Shown one piece after another: positions 36,422 to 48,114 of a stretch of DNA of 64,000 bases. How positions within the stretch are numbered: the stretch's first letter is position 1; each line of letters begins with the position of its first letter. Both the position numbers and the translations under genes were made by a program. Location of the stretch: positions 2,108,001-2,172,000 of the forward strand of contig NC_135126.1 in assembly GCF_050908995.1 (NCBI RefSeq), in the 5' to 3' direction. The notes beneath the pieces are model-generated. The model made no database searches, was not told where the DNA came from, and saw only the letters and a list, made by a program, of their open reading frames with translations. Source of the DNA: Andrena cerasifolii (Eukaryota; Arthropoda; Insecta; Hymenoptera; Andrenidae).

Positions 36422-38493
36422 TACGATTCCAAACAGGAGGAAATATCTCGGCGGGGCGAGCGGGGAGAAGTATTTGCTAAAATAACCACGGAGCCCCAGC
36501 CCCTCTCCATCAATGCATGGAAGTTAATTGCTCCCGTTCCCGGCGCCATTGACCATTTAGTAATGTTTCGCGGCTGGTTAATGAATCGTGATAGATTAAC
36601 GCCAATATTTCGCTCGGTTCAATTTCGGCTCGGTTTTCATTGCACGCCTCCCGTGGAAGCAACGTTTGTTTTCGACGGAGCCATACGACCGCGTGTCGAT
36701 GTACTCGTTTCTCTTCGCCCACACTCTGCCAAACAAACGGGCCTCGGTTGCTCAAAGATCCCTTGGAATCCGTCAAATTCTCGTTGCATTTACGTTCGGA
36801 ATTAGAGGCGACAAGTGTTCGTTCCGAAAAATACTCCGCCCTCGTGAAATTTACAGCCGCGGAGCCACTGGAAAGTAAAACTGTATTCCGAGGGTACTAT
36901 AATGTAGAATTTATGGTGTGTCGTTCCGCTGTCCCGGAACATTTACATTTTCTGGGTTGCTGCAACTTTCTCGCGGCGAAGGGACGTGCCGCGGACCTTT
37001 CTGGAAATAAAACTGTGGGGAATCTCGAATAATTAAGTCCGCTAGATTCGCAATGCAATTACACTTCAATTATGTATGCACCTCTTCGAATATTAATGGA
37101 CGTCTCTTCGTTGAATCACTGTCCTCATTCTGGGTATTTATTTTTCACGGAAAAACTGAGTCCGCTGGTCTTCGTTACGTGGCGAACGTTCCGTATGGGG
37201 ACTTTAAGCGCTCGCCGGGTCTCTCAAAAATGAAGAAGGACGGGCAGCCGCCCGGGGGAAGGCTGGACTCTTCGTACGACGCAAATTAGTGTTTGAATAC
37301 GACGGATGGTCATTGAAATTACTAGAATGTCCGTTTACTCTCCGGAGAACGTTCGCTCGACGGACATGGTCCATCGGGGAATCAATCTTGACAGCGGAAA
37401 TTCAACGAAAAACAAATTGCTCTACCTACCCCGCGGAACAGGTACCTCAACCACTTGCGCTTTATGTGAATTGTGTTTTATCCCGCGACGTTTCTGTAAA
37501 ATTTCGTTATTTATTCGAGACAAAACTCCATGCACGGAGACGAAGCGATTTTTGTTAAAATTCTTCTTCTTCGTCGACAGTTTTTCTCCCCCCGACATTT
37601 ACGAGAGAAGTATTTTACTGTTCGAAATGGCGGTCCTACATTTCGATACATTTTTATACTCAATTGTACGAAATTAAATGCTGCAGAAAGTTATGACGGG
37701 GAATGTTTATTCGTGTCAGCTGCAGTGATCCGTTTAAACAGCGGAAAATGTAGTGTGTTCCTGATAAAGCTAAAGCAGCGATAAGTTTCATATTCTGCCA
37801 AACGAATATTTCACCGGGAAGCGTAAAAAATTCAGCCACGTATAATATTCGGAAATTCGTGCGTACGAGGAATAATTTTCGTCCAGTGTTTACTTTCTAA
37901 TGGCGCAAAATATATGATAGCAGGGTTGTTTAATAATTTCCCCCTTGGGACAGCTTTTCGGATGGTCCCCCACGAGTGTGTGCGTACGGCGTGTATTGAA
38001 ATCGATAATGCAGCATCTTCGAGGGAGAGAGAGCTACATGAAAAACTCATTAAAATTATTGTCGGCCGGTTAAATGGAATGATAAGTGTCTCCGCTGGAA
38101 CAGAATCGGTTTTAATTCATTAATTTTAATTAGAATCCGCTTGTAATACTGCCTAATCGATATTCATTATTAAAAGACACATTAATTTTCACGGGGTCAC
38201 ACTTAATAGAATCGTCCGATATTAATTTCAGGATTAATTTCTCGTCGGCTTCGATTGTGTGCTTCGCGCAAATACAACATATGAATATTTAATGAAGACG
38301 GCACTGTTTCGACGATTAATCGCTCAGGCGAATTTGCACTGTGATTTTTAAAATCGTACGCCTGGAGCATTTAGAAGTTTGCGCTCGAAATAGTCACCTA
38401 ATATAAAAGGAATGTAGCAATGCTAACACATTCTAATTAGCGAACGTGCTTAATAGCGTTATCTAATGATAAGGAATTAAATTCGTGAAGTCA
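36422..38493. other. Intronic sequence without recognised gene
   Basis: Two kb of mixed composition, no transposon ends found. Overlapping frames of up to 130 codons lack domains. Confidence 0.35.
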
Positions 38494-38497
38494 TTAA

Positions 38498-39183
38498 GGG
38501 AAGGTTCATGTCTAGAGCCCCCCAAAATAGGTGATATTTAGGAATTAATTAAAGGAAAAATACTATATATAATTTAATGGGACTTTTTGCATTGTATTAA
38601 GAATGTCTTAGATTATAGAAATATATTTTTTGTTTTATAATTAATCATTACAGACAGCCTTGAGGAGTCGTTAAAGTCAAGGCGTCAAAAAATTGATCCA
38701 AATCGGTGGGACCTCTATCTCCAAAAATTATTATCCGATTCGACTGAAACCTTGTTTATTTTGAAGATTATTCTTTTGGCTAGGGGGAGAACTAAAAAAA
38801 TTACAAAAATGACATTTTTTTAGAAAATAACGACACTTGAAGTTTGAAATCCCTTTTCCCCTATACTTTTCGTCCTTTCAACGCCTTTGAAAATTATAAA
38901 TTTTGAATTTTTTGTATTTTTTTCTGGATTCCTTCCTAGCCAGAAGTATATTCTTCCAGGGAAAAAAAAGTTTCAGTTGAATCGGATAATAACTTTTGGA
39001 GATACAGATCCCACCGTTTTGAGAAGACTGTTTCGAGAAACCCACGCATTTGCCGCTACTCAAATGCCTATAACTTCGTGAATATTACGAAATTCAACAA
39101 ATCCTTTTAAACATGTATTCCTAAAATGTTGAATATTCGAAAAATGAAATAAAAAAAATCGACATTTAGACCGGAACCTCCCC
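38498..39183. mobile_element. TTAA element I
   Basis: TTAA at 38494-38497 and 39184-39187; ends GGGAAGGTTCATGTCTAGA and TTTAGACCGGAACCTCCCC. 686 bp. Inner inverted blocks such as CCAAAAATTATTATCCGATT and AATCGGATAATAACTTTTGG. The right TTAA is shared with J. Confidence 0.8.
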
Positions 39184-39187
39184 TTAA

Positions 39188-39572
39188 GTTGAATGTCCCA
39201 ATTTCTGCTGATTTAAGAGGTGACTCGTCATAAAGAAGGTGTAAAAAATTTGTTTGTGATCAAAATTGGCAGAGTAATTGATTAATTCTTTAATAATAAA
39301 TCAACCAATTAAAAAACTATTTAAGAAAGATATTTCAAGATGTTTAACTATTAGTAATTTGTAATTAAATATAAAACTTTAAATGTCCGTATTTCTGCTC
39401 ATGAAAAATTGCAATGTATGTATTGCTCCAAGCTCGTGCAACAGTCGCGTAAATGTTTAAATAATTTAGAATTATTTTGTTGCGACTATAGTACAAACGT
39501 GACGCATATAATAATAAGAAAAATACGAAATGAGCAGAAATGGGGACATGAGCAGAAATTGGGACATTCACC
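39188..39572. mobile_element. TTAA element J
   Basis: TTAA at 39184-39187 and decayed TTAG at 39573-39576. The ends GTTGAATGTCCCAATTTCTG and CAGAAATTGGGACATTCACC match over 17 of 20 positions. A second CAGAAATGGGGACATG lies just inside the right end. 385 bp. Confidence 0.75.
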
Positions 39573-39576
39573 TTAG

Positions 39577-39746
39577 GCGATTTATTTTCACCTAAACAAT
39601 GGATACAAACACAATACACAAGTGAGGATCATGCAGCAAGAGGGGTGCAGCTCCATTTTTTACAGTTTTTGCGTTAATATTATATATATATTTAATTATT
39701 AAATTAAAATATTTTATATATATATAATATTTAATTTAATTATTAA

Positions 39747-39789
<43 letters not shown>

Positions 39790-41209
39790 AATGTAGAAAA
39801 AAATCTACATCTATTGGTGCACGTTCGATGCGAATCCGATAACAAAAAGCGGTTTATTCCAAATTTTGAACCTTTACCCATTATTGTTTTGCGCAATACG
39901 AACGCTCCAGATTTGAAAAGTTCGCCAAAAGTATTAATAAAAACTTATCAACTCAATAACTATTACTTACTGTATGAAAATATATAGATATCAATTACTG
40001 TTCCCTTTTTAACGTTAAGTCAAAACACTTCGAAGCGCACTACCTTCGAGAAGCTACCCTCTTTGCACGCCGAACTAAATATTACACCTTTCAAACGTGA
40101 CAACACGGCGTCAAGTGTCTCCTTTGCCGTTCCACTCGTGGTTTCACAGAAACAGAGGGAACCAGCACGCGCGATGCGCCCGTATGAACAAAAAGCGATA
40201 CCTTGCACCGTTGCCCCTTCTCCAATTTACGTTATTCTTTATGTACCCTCCGCATCTACGTATTTCAATATTCGCCAACAAGTGCGCCGTCCACTTTGCA
40301 TTCCCTACACACCGCACAGGATTAACGGGATTAAATCGCGACTCGCAAAGTCGGATGGATCGTCGGGTACACTGTGTCGTATTTCCCTTGTAAATTTTCG
40401 GATCCGCGAAAACGTAGGAGAGAGGGAAAACAAAGTCTGCTCGCGTCACGTGTGCCCGTACGTATATCAGCGGTGGGGGGGGGGGGGGTTGAAAGGGTGG
40501 GCCAAGAAAAGTGGCGGTTCCACAAATACATCTAGAATATTCAATGGGAGGGCATATACCATGCCGAAACGTAAGAATTCGTGGAACACGTAGAACGAGC
40601 ACGCCCGTGGAAGGTGGATCATCATGAATGTATACATGTAAATGGCCCTGTGTGCGGCGAAGCGTTAATATTCATATTACCGTGTATACAAGTACCCAGC
40701 TGCGCCCGGCGGAATCCGTGTTGCTGTAATAATTCCCGCTTAAGTCTGCAATTACCTCAGTAAATATATAATTCCGGATTATGAGCGTCGCGAATCTTAC
40801 GGGAATGTTAAGGCAATTTCCTCTCAAATTTAATGAACGATCAAAAACGGTGTGGGGGGGTTCCGGAAGATTTAATTGAGTGCCCCCTATCAACTACGGG
40901 TTTGCCGACGTATAATAGTGAACTTGTTAACAACGTCGTAACTCGCAGGTTACGAGGCTGCGCCTGTATGCTCCCTGCTAAACTTGTTCCTCTGTTTCGA
41001 AGTCGATTTCAGTGTAGGTAGTGGGAAATATAGGAAAAATGTCTCTATCAGATACGGGAGGACATACCCCCATGTGGCTCTAAAATTCGGTTAATTTAAA
41101 GCGACTGAATCGGTCTAACAAACTTACTCAGTTTCGATCTTTTATCCATTCTTATAATTAATAAAGTCCACGATATTCCACAAACTCCTCGAACACTTCA
41201 GACACTTCT
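39577..41209. other. Intronic sequence with AT and G runs
   Basis: (AT)n tracts at about 39678-39786 and a run of 14 G at 40475-40488. A 176-codon frame (40063-40593) and its opposite show no domain. Confidence 0.4.
39678..39786. repeat. AT microsatellite
   Basis: Two TATATA runs separated by TTTAATTATTAAATT; the second is over 30 bases of pure AT. Confidence 0.8.
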
Positions 41210-41648
41210 TTAAGGGGGATTCTCGAGTAACAGCCCCTAAAAGTAACTGATGTTTATGATTTAAAAAAAAAATTTGTTAATATTATTTATTAATTATTGT
41301 GGAATCTTGTTAACCTCTTCGACGATGTAACTCCCGTTGGCGTGACGTGTAGCACCTGTCACAGTCATCTGATTACAAAAAATAATAAGAAGGTTTGGGT
41401 TAGGGTAAATTTGCCTAAATCGTATCCCTTAAGAACAAATGTTTATTACATGAAAAATAACAGAAAATGAAAGAAAATTAGTGGTAATCAACTCTTTATT
41501 AATAGAATAAATAGTTTTATAAACTCAAACAACCAAAAATAATCAACTTCTATTTATAAAAACGATTTATTTTTAATATGGAAAAAGTACGATTTAGAAT
41601 TAATGTTCCTAAATCGCAGCACACTTATCCTAATTCGTACTGTCAAAT

Positions 41649-42868
41649 TTAATTACTACAATCATCACATACATATTCAAAAGTCATTCTATTTACTGCT
41701 GCACGAAGCTTGTATAGGATCAGGTGAGGTAGAGTGTAACAAAAAAGTTAATAATGATTGTAGACAACAGAATGCATAATAAATCAACTTTTCTTTTGAA
41801 CTGAAACAAGCAACAGTGTTGGTCCTTAAAATCAGAATTAGCAGACCTTAACAATTATCCTTAAAAGCTAATCAATTTGACACATTTCCGAGATCATATA
41901 ATTGTTACAGTTTGCTCCAGATCTGGGGTACAGCTTAACAGCCTTAGGGGTACCATGTAACAGAATGGGACACACTATAACAATTGCACAAAACCTTCAA
42001 ACTATCAATAAAATACAAAAAAAAATCATTAACTCAGATTATATCCTTTCAAAATATTATCTGGAAATGAATAAGAATGTGCACGACGTTTTGTCGTATT
42101 TGCCATTTTAGGAAATGACAATATAAGTTCTATATCATCCATTGCACCAGTTCTGGACGCAGTTCCAGCGGAGAGTAAAAGATATGATCTACATTTCCAT
42201 TTTTGCGCAAGTAACTGATGTCATATTCATGTTACACTGTACCTCATTATCCCGTGCACCCTACCGTATAAGCAACAAAATATCAACTGGAATTTTATAG
42301 GGCATTAATAGCAGCAAACTTTATTATTATAACAAGCAACAAATATATGTAGTTTTTTTTAAAAATATTATTACTTACCAGAATTACTGTATGTTGGAAT
42401 AGAAACAAAAATCTTTTATTTGAATTCGTCACGTTTAAACACGAAAAAACCTATTTTGGTAAGTATTATCACAAGAAAAGGACGATGCCGACAAATGACA
42501 AGTGAATCAATATGACGGCAGGTGGGTTTGTCAAGAACATAGAACGACGCAATAAAGATGTTACAAAGAAACAGAAATACTTTCACTGTTATACTGTGCC
42601 CCGTGTTACAATCTACCCCACCTGACCCTACCCACATTTTGCACTGCGTGCATTGCATCATATTTTCCTGTCTATTTTCTGGACACAATCTACAAAACCA
42701 GCTTTCATTTTCATCGTCTTTCTTCCTCCTCTTTTCTTTCTTCTGTGTATTGGTTTTGGCGGTATTTGTCCTCTTACAAGCTTCCTTTGCTGTTCTGCTT
42801 TTTCTGGTTATGATTTTCTGTTTAGCCTCCTTCAATTTTTTTCCAACATTGTTTTTGTATGTTCGTAC
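41649..42868 (-). pseudogene. 3' remnant of a pogo-type transposase gene with C-terminal zinc finger, split by element S
   Basis: Minus-strand frame: a Lys/Arg-rich stretch (EKRRKKDDENES) then WFCRLCPENRQENMMQC and TQCKMWV. This is a C-x2-C...C-x2-C...W zinc finger of the PHD-like sort found at the C-terminus of many insect pogo/Tigger transposases. The frame is cut after W-V by element S (TA target). It resumes on the other side at 41714 as YKLRAAVNRM...YVCDDCSN and a stop at 41649-41651. Removing S with one TA keeps the frame, which supports the junction. The N-terminal DNA-binding and catalytic parts were not found; a frame stop lies near 42870. Confidence 0.7.
41717..42628. mobile_element. 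GGG-type TA element S, inserted in the transposase zinc finger
   Basis: TA at 41715-41716 and 42629-42630. Ends: GGATCAGGTGAGGTAGAG and CTACCCCACCTGACCC, inverted with few changes and followed inside by TGTAAC/GTTACA. 912 bp; inner repeats of the GTAACA sort. No protein recognised. Confidence 0.75.
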
Positions 42869-43268
42869 CCGTACGATTTAAGCTTACACCCAGTGGTGGG
42901 AAATAGGCACATAGGTCAATTTGAATTCAAATCTATGGCGCTAAAATGTAGGGCACTGTTCGTTGATGTCAAAACAAGAAAAAAGCTTGAAAACAGACGT
43001 AGGTTCACATAGAAATTTGTTTCACTGATTCTCACAAATAGTAATTATACAGCATCCTTAAGAATCATGGCAAAATTTTAGTGAAAAGTACCCGAAAAAC
43101 TTACCTGCTTTATATTCTTTTGTGGAGTGACGGCATGGTGACTCGACTTGTTAATGGCGTATGGCTAGCTGTTGTTTACATTTTCAAACCGCTGGGGGAC
43201 GATTGTGACTGTTTTAGGTTAAAAAAAACAGCGGGGGTAGAGGGGGATTTAGGCGCAGTTACGAATTA

Positions 43269-43753
43269 AGGTCGGTATCAGATATATTGGCCGGTGAGTT
43301 TCCTGAGGGGTATTCTCCCACCACACAGTTTGCCTGCCTCGGTGCTCCTTTTCTCAACGTTTTCTGACTCACTCTCGTTCCATCTCGCTCTCGCCTTCGC
43401 AGAACAAGAGTGAGCCAGAAGTGGTGGGGATAGTGCCAAGCTTCTAGCGTGTAGGCCAAACCGAGCTGTCAGCGTAGAAGTACACACATCAGAATAGGTG
43501 TGCGTTAACTCCGAAAAAAATCAGGAGCTTTATTGGTCAGAACATTGATTCTTTCTCGATAGCTTCATCTCGTATTGGTCTGCGCATAGCTTCGCAACGC
43601 ACACAACTATTACGTTCCCGTTACTCCACCATCCTGCGAGAACCAGGCAACTCCAGCTGACAAATCCACGATCTTCAGATGGTAGTGGCTGATTTCTCCT
43701 CGATCTTTGTTCCCGAAAACGAATTCACCGGCCAATATATCTGATACCGACCT
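43269..43753. mobile_element. MITE U with a perfect long TIR, near the right end of T
   Basis: A perfect inverted repeat of at least 28 bp begins AGGTCGGTATCAGATATA and is mirrored by TATATCTGATACCGACCT. It separates the right terminus of T from its subterminal motif. No target duplication could be identified, despite young-looking ends. Confidence 0.75.
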
Positions 43754-43936
43754 CGGGCAAGTTTACCCTATACAAGAAGTAATAAAAATAGGAAGGATCG
43801 ACATAAAAAAAATGTCTGCATATTTAAAGATGCCTCCTCCTATCCTAAAAGAGTTGACTAAAAAATTAACAGTAATTTAAAAAGAATGTAACTATCAGTT
43901 ACTTTTGGGGCTGTTACACGAGAATCCCCTCTTCAA

Positions 43937-46343
43937 ATTGTAAAAATATCGCAACTGGAGTCCCAATCGATCCTCGTCCACACAGATAGCTTCCCAATAC
44001 CCTCTCATCCCCTCAGCAAACTTTCGAAAAAGCTCGCAGCCAAGTAACCGCGCGACAAACGCCCGGGCAAACCATAATCCATTCGGCGTTCCACGCGGCG
44101 TCGCCATCGAATTTATCAAAATCAAGGGGGACACGAGTCACGGAAACGCGCCGCGGTGTCCGAATCCGCGCTTCTCTGCCGCCGAAAAAGGTTCATTAAT
44201 CAGGAGCGCGGCTACACCTTACGCTGGTAGCCATTGTGCGGGATTAATAACGCGGTTGGTAACCGTGGCAGGAAAAAGTGGCTGTTCCGCGGCGGTGAAA
44301 CGCGAGGCCCATTAACGGCTGGCGCGTCGCGGGGGCTGCATTAACATTTTTCCGTCGCTCTTAAGTTCAAACGGAACAGAGAGACGTCGCGTCGCTTCGC
44401 GGCCTTAATTGCGACCGTGGCGTATACATACATACATACATATCTCCCCGGTCGCAGCCCGATCGCAAGAAACCGGACGAGGCGAGTACGGGGGCGGCAA
44501 TAAACGCGCCGGTGCATTCTTGAGCGGAGCGCCGCGACGCTGAACACCGCCTGGTTACTTTGTCTTCTTCACGAATCTTGACACAGGCGAGATGAGCTCG
44601 CGCGACCGAGAACGCGACGCGGCGTCGCGCTTCACCGTTCCTTGGGTATTAGCGCCTGGGATATTAACTTAGCTCCGCGAAAGCTGTGTTCCTTGTTGGG
44701 AGGGAAAACTAATTTCGTTTCGAAGAGAGTCGCGCGGGTATTTTATGCAGGCTGTTGCCGGGTTTTTTGGTTCAATCGTACGGGCTTAATCTGCGGATAA
44801 CGGGGGTGAGAAAGTGTTTATACACGTGGGTCGGGAAATGATTCCTTTTTTAAGTTGCGTGGGTGCATGGACTTGGGGAGGATTGCAGTGGTTGACCTGT
44901 TTCGCTGAGACTCGGTACACTCGTGAACTCGATCGTTCTTTGGCCTCTGTGTGTTGAGGGTACGTGCTCGATGTGGTGGTCTAAGCATTTCCTGCTCACT
45001 CGTTCGTAGCTCCTCCGAGGAGTGCTGTGTTTGAGCTGAAACGGAAGCTGGGTTACGGTTATGATGGGATTAAATGTCGCGCCAGTTTGAGATCTGGATT
45101 TGTGTCACTTTTCTGTGTTCTGCCTCGATGTATTTATCGCCATTCGTGTCGTTAAAGTATCTAGACTCTGATAAAACCTTTCCCAGAATCTCCAGTCTCC
45201 GTTCGTTGATTCTGGCCAGTAAAACAAGCCCCTCACAGTCGGACACCCACACTGAGCGTCGCGGCGTTGATGCTCCTTCTTCTCCTTCCTTTCCATTTAC
45301 GAAAAGCTGGTCCCTTGAAGTGTCCAGGCTTCATATATTAAGTTAGTTCTCCCCAAAAGAGCTCGTCCTTCGAAGCAAAGTGACTTGTTTCGAAACAGTG
45401 ATATAACTTCAGCGGCTACGTCCGCGCCTCCGCGTTTCATGTCTCTCTTCTCACATCGAACTTCGCCTTTCCTGGCCTGCTCTTCGCCATTCGTAAGAAA
45501 TACTGCCCAACGCCTGGGTCTCTCCTCGGTTGGGCGGGGATCGAAGAACGACTGGGACATCTCAGGGCGAGGGAAACTTGGCGTTTCCTTTGGCGCCCAG
45601 CGAAAGGAGGCAGTCTTCCTGGAGGAACGACGCTCCCGCTTCTTCTTGCCCGTTATTCTAGACCCCCTACGACTTTCCGGTTGCGCCGGATAATCGCATT
45701 AACAATTACGTGCCGGCTCTACTGCGAGTTATCTAAATTGATTGCAAGAGTAATTGCATTCACCCCAGAGGTTCCTCCGCGCGAAATTAAAGCACGGCTT
45801 TATCGCACGTGTCTGCTCAGTCGGTTTCGTCTGTTTCTTTCTTTCAGCCGATGTCTTTGTAGCGTTCGATCGTGGAAACGCGTTGAACGATCACTTTAGT
45901 GTCATTGCTCGAATGCACCTACGTGATTCTGAATAAGTTTTCCGTGGATTTAGAAAGCAATGGGGTGAGTTGTGGTGGTGTACTTGTTAGAATTTAAGAC
46001 TGAATTGTTTAAGTAAATGGGGGATTTATGGAGATGTACTTGGCGTCTTGTTTATACCTGCATGTGTTTTGATTAGTGTTGAGAGCAATCACTGTAATGA
46101 GATTAAGGAAGCAGATTCTGGAAGTATTTAAGTAATAGAGATGTTAGAGGGATGAAATTACCAAGCAGGCTGCCACGATGCATTAAGGAAGCGAGTATAA
46201 GGGAATGTCCCGAGAGAAAATAGTTGCAATTAGAGTTAATGGTCCCTGTCCTATCTGAGCTTATGTAATTGTAATTGCTGATTACTGCGATCTCATACTT
46301 GTGTCTTTTGCTATAAATCTTTACGTAATACGCGTGCTCATCG
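43937..46343. other. Intronic sequence, CpG-rich at 44.0-44.7 kb
   Basis: No transposon ends found. 44080-44660 is rich in CGCG and ATTAA/TTAAT motifs, with a (CATA)n run at 44425-44441. It could be a conserved regulatory block, which the sequence alone cannot show. Confidence 0.35.
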
Positions 46344-46345
46344 TA

Positions 46346-46891
46346 GGGGAAGGTGTTGTACCTTTGATCAGTTTGAAGTGTTTGAATTTTCTCCACCTCA
46401 GTTTTGCTGAAAAAAATTCGGAAAAGGGATCATATAAATTTTCGAGGCTTTTACTAACACATATATTTCTAGCAAATTTTAATATATTTTTTATTTCGTT
46501 AGTTATAGCTCGAGTTCTGTTAAATTCTTTATCCACGCAAGAGTGTTGTACCTTTGACTTGTCAAAGCACATGGAAAATTATAATTTTTAGGTCAGACCG
46601 ACCGACTTCAAACCTTGCATACTTCTTTGTCACAGTGTTTTCTACAGTTTAGTATAACAAAACTTAAAAAATATTAACTTGTTCAAATTTTATGAGGTTG
46701 TGTAGAAATGGAAGGATACTGACTTTTTCCTTATGAAATTGAATAATATTTTTCTGTGGTCACATGAACCTGCGATATCCTTAGAAGCCATTCAATTACA
46801 AATCTGATGGCTAACAGATGCACTAAACATTTTATTTTTACATACAGATGGCTCTGTAACACATGGTGGTCAAAAGAACAACACCTTCCCC
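46346..46891. mobile_element. GGG-type TA element Q
   Basis: TA at 46344-46345 and 46892-46893. Ends GGGGAAGGTGTTGTACC and its complement ACAACACCTTCCCC; 20 of 22 positions match. The motif GTGTTGTACCTTTGA recurs inside at about 46542. 546 bp. Confidence 0.75.
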
Positions 46892-46893
46892 TA

Positions 46894-47360
46894 CTTTCTA
46901 ACATACACTTGCTAGCCCTGCCCTTAGCTCCACGACGATATTACAAACATATCATAAAGTGTTACAAAAATGCAGAAAACTATATGAAAAATAATCTTCG
47001 AGAAATTCTGCATTAAATGTCGTCCTCATTTCAAGACTAATGAAGCTGTTCTTTTAAGTACCATAATTTGCACCGTTGGCGTTAAAATATTAACGACTTA
47101 TGCACCGCGTGCATGTTAGCGCGCATTTTATCACGCTTTACCAAGTCTCAGAACTGTTCATAGAGGTTTATCTAATCACCGATTGGTGGGGTCAGGTTAA
47201 GAGACATAAAGACTGATTACACTGTAACAGTGTAATATACTGCGGCAAAGTAACCACTCTCCTATACCATAAAGTTCAAAAATCGTTCTAAAGTTAAATC
47301 GCGTTGAAAGAATCCTAACACGGACCAAACTCAACAGTTTATGACTTTAATCCTCGCTTA
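46894..47360. other. Intronic sequence without recognised feature
   Basis: Short spacer between Q and A4. Confidence 0.3.
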
Positions 47361-47364
47361 TTAA

Positions 47365-48110
47365 GGGATTATGCCTAGTCAGGCGGTCGAAAAGAGGCGA
47401 ATATTTGTGAATTTTTTTTGAAGAAGCGAAAGCGTATATTTTTACAGAACTTTTTGCGTTTAAACGAGCAACATTTAAAGAACATTTAGTAATTTTTTCG
47501 TAGAAAAATATTTACGTTTATAATAAAATAACATGCGACATCCAAGAAGCATTTTTAAAAATTTGCTTTCGCGGTGAGTACTCCCATTCGTAACCAGATT
47601 ATCTAAAATCAAAAAACAAAAACGATTTCGTTAGTATATTAATGTATCCTCAGGTTGACAGAGAGAATTTTCCGAAATATTAAGTTAAAACAAAATGGCG
47701 GCTATTTAAATTTGAATCGTGATTTTTTCGCGTGATTTTTGCACAAAGAAATCAGGATTTCAACTTTAAATAGCCGCCATTTTGTTTTAACTTAATATTT
47801 CGGAAAATTCTCTCCGTCAACCTGAGGATACATTAATATACTGACGAAATCATTTTTGTTTTTTGATTTTAGATAATCTGGTTCCGAATGGCAATGCTCA
47901 CCGCAAAACCAAATTTTTAAAAATGCTTCTTGGATGTCGCATGTTATTTTATTATAAACGTAAATATTTTTCTACGAAAAAATTACTAAATGTTCTTTAA
48001 ATGTTGCTCTTTTAAACGCAAAAAGTTCTGTAAAAATATACGGTTTCACTTCTTCAAAAAAAATTCACAAATATTCGCCTCTTTTCGACCGCCTGACTAG
48101 GCATAACCCC
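47365..48110. mobile_element. TTAA hairpin element A4
   Basis: TTAA at 47361-47364 and 48111-48114; full palindromic copy of family A with both central ATGGCGG motifs kept. 746 bp. Confidence 0.9.
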
Positions 48111-48114
48111 TTAA

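Larger units (their letters stand above)
41403..43768 (-). mobile_element. Pogo-like TA element T, internally deleted
   Basis: TA at 41401-41402 and 43769-43770; ends GGGTAAATTTGCC and GGGCAAGTTTACCC. Subterminal CCTAAATCG motifs occur at both sides. On the minus strand it keeps the end of a transposase gene. Two further elements, S (41717-42628) and U (43269-43753), lie inside it. The DDE domain itself is not recognisable. Confidence 0.75.
41214..43931. mobile_element. TTAA element B2, interrupted by pogo-like element T
   Basis: The left TTAA is 41210-41213; the right is decayed (TTCAA at 43932-43936). Ends: GGGGGATTCTCGAGTAACAG and GTTACACGAGAATCCCCTC. The B arms (41214-41400 and 43771-43931) align with B1, including CAGTCATCTGATTACAAAAA. 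The 2.4 kb between is T. Confidence 0.8.

Noticed and set aside
40063..40593. 176-codon plus-strand frame
   Set aside because: No recognisable domain, passes through a poly-G run, opposite strand equally open.
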